32,429 nt of DNA from Solirubrobacter sp035555675. Its GTDB lineage: Bacteria > Actinomycetota > Thermoleophilia > Solirubrobacterales > Solirubrobacteraceae. The notes under the pieces are model-generated. The model worked only from the letters and a program-made list of their open reading frames with translations, ran no database searches and was not told where the DNA came from. Both the position numbers and the translations under genes were made by a program. Below are positions 31,739-32,429 of this stretch, piece after piece. The stretch lies in contig DATMGH010000118.1 in assembly GCA_035555675.1 (NCBI GenBank), forward strand, positions 1 through 32,429. Reading direction: 5' to 3'. Each line of letters begins with the position of its first letter. Within the stretch, counting starts at the first letter, position 1.

Positions 31739-32429
31739 AGGGCGGCGAGGACCGCGTCGCGGGTCGGCATGCCGCCGCGGGCGCCGGGCGCGGTGGTGGA
31801 GAGGGCGGCGGCGGCGAGCGCGAAGCGGGCCGCGTCGGCCAGCGGATGGCCCGACGCGAGCTCGACCGCGAGCGCCCCGTTGACGGTGTCGCCGGCGCCG
31901 GTCGTGTCGACGGCGTCGACACGCGTGGCCGGCAGGCGCGTGAGCTCGCCGCCGGGCGCGAGCAGCAGCGCGCCGCGGGGGCCGAGCGTGACGAGCGCGG
32001 CCGCGCCGGTGCGGGCGACGAGCTCGCGCGCGGCCGCCTCGGGATCGTCGTGGCCGGTGAGCTGCGCGGCCTCGGCGGCGTTCGGCGTGACGACCGCGAA
32101 CGGGACGTCGGGCAGCTCGCGCGCGGGCGCGGGGTTGAGCACGACGGGCCAGCCCGCGTCCGCCGCCGCGCGCGCCGCGGCGAGCACGACGCCCTCGCCG
32201 ACCTCGTGGCCGAGGAGGACGACGCCGGGCGGCGCGCCGGCGGCGTCGGTGGGCGGCGAGTGGGGCGGCGCGGCGGTGTGGGTGGGCGATGAGTGTGCCG
32301 CCGTAGCGGCGGCGTGGGTGGGCGGCGAGTGGGGCGCCGTGGCGGCGGCGTCGGCGGGCGGCGAGTGGGGTGGCGCGGCCGCGCGGGTGGGCGGAGAGTG
32401 CGGCGGCGCGGCGGCGGTGTGGGCGGGCG
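31729..32429 (-). CDS. PfkB-family sugar kinase (ribokinase-like), 5' truncated, with repeat-encoded insert
   Basis: The gene runs off the window; 233 codons are visible. The C-terminal half is clearly ribokinase-like: VVLNPAPARELPDVP, VTPNAAEAAQLTG, the ATP-binding/catalytic DTTGAGDT (encoded at 31885-31908) with the base Asp, and a closing alanine-rich helix pair. It phosphorylates a sugar or nucleoside with ATP; ribose is the likeliest guess. Just upstream of VVLLGHEVGEGVVLAAARAA (the strand-helix that in RbsK follows the substrate domain) the frame continues through a 33-36-bp tandem repeat coding for about 60 residues of AAxPPHSPPT type. That is not part of the family fold, so it is an insertion, or the true N-terminal half lies beyond it. 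The frame has no stop to the window edge. Confidence 0.85.
   Translation of the reverse strand, partial: PAHTAAAPPHSPPTRAAAPPHSPPADAAATAPHSPPTHAAATAAHSSPTHTAAPPHSPPTDAAGAPPGVVLLGHEVGEGVVLAAARAAADAGWPVVLNPAPARELPDVPFAVVTPNAAEAAQLTGHDDPEAAARELVARTGAAALVTLGPRGALLLAPGGELTRLPATRVDAVDTTGAGDTVNGALAVELASGHPLADAARFALAAAALSTTAPGARGGMPTRDAVLAALAR
32246..32429. repeat. 33-36-bp tandem repeat inside the kinase frame
   Basis: The marker GGGCGGCGAG (or a close variant) starts at 32251, 32284, 32320, 32356 and 32389, spaced 33, 36, 36 and 33 bp, and the array reaches the window edge. All spacings are codon multiples. The minus strand codes for repeated PPHSPPT units separated by short Ala/Thr runs. Confidence 0.85.

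Noticed and set aside
31587..31922. N-terminal Pro/Arg-rich extension of the phosphoesterase frame
   Set aside because: It is encoded by the 30-bp repeats and by DNA antisense-frame to the kinase end, and would bury the N-terminal membrane segment.

Overview
The window is very GC-rich chromosomal DNA. Coding is dense on both strands, GTG and TTG starts are common, and many genes appear leaderless: a TAnnnT hexamer lies 6-9 nt before the start codon. Gene content (ycn/CopC-CopD copper genes, DUF1707 protein, cytochrome c lipoprotein, glucuronyl C5-epimerase-like lipoprotein, AbiEi/DUF559 protein) fits an actinomycete, most likely Thermoleophilia/Solirubrobacterales. That placement is inference from style and gene content. 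I found no rRNA, tRNA, CRISPR array, phage gene or transposase.

Layout. 38-2861: glucose-6-phosphate dehydrogenase (zwf), a divergent class II glutamine amidotransferase, and a VOC protein overlapping it tail to tail. 2871-7234: a two-gene heterodimeric ABC exporter operon and two small membrane proteins. 7206-11146: a copper-type operon (a His/Trp-motif membrane protein, a CopC-CopD-YtkA fusion, YcnI), a small membrane protein, and a divergent cytochrome c lipoprotein. 11147-12496: about 1.35 kb without a credible gene, filled by two unrelated tandem-repeat arrays (21 bp and about 126 bp). 12497-19155: a DEAD-box helicase with a structured leader, then a lipid block: cyclopropane-fatty-acid synthase, acyl desaturase and C5-epimerase-like lipoprotein on one strand, and a divergent acyl-CoA ligase. 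19187-24129: a secreted beta-sandwich protein, a glyoxalase-like protein, an epoxide-hydrolase-like enzyme, a DUF1707 protein and a PBP4-type D,D-carboxypeptidase. 24186-27639: a ClpE-type unfoldase and, divergently, a persulfide dioxygenase-rhodanese fusion. 27641-32429: a 57-bp repeat array, an unfamiliar protein with a nucleoside-phosphorylase-like C-terminus, an AbiEi/DUF559 protein, a small membrane protein, a YkuE-like phosphoesterase, and the 3' part of a PfkB sugar kinase carrying an in-frame tandem-repeat insertion.

How genes work together. The three copper-operon proteins are all predicted to mature with an N-terminal histidine, the geometry of histidine-brace copper sites, so they probably bind or import copper at the membrane. 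Desaturase and cyclopropane synthase are coupled by a GTGA overlap; one would make the double bond that the other methylenates. The two ABC half-transporters show the complementary motif degeneration of a heterodimer with one catalytic site. Convergent genes mostly overlap or abut, whereas the non-coding DNA that exists is largely local tandem repeats, often with unit lengths divisible by three.

Most likely to be new: the His/Trp-motif copper-operon protein, the phosphorylase-like two-domain protein, the helicase leader whose hairpin loop complements its own Shine-Dalgarno region, and the repeat-interrupted kinase.
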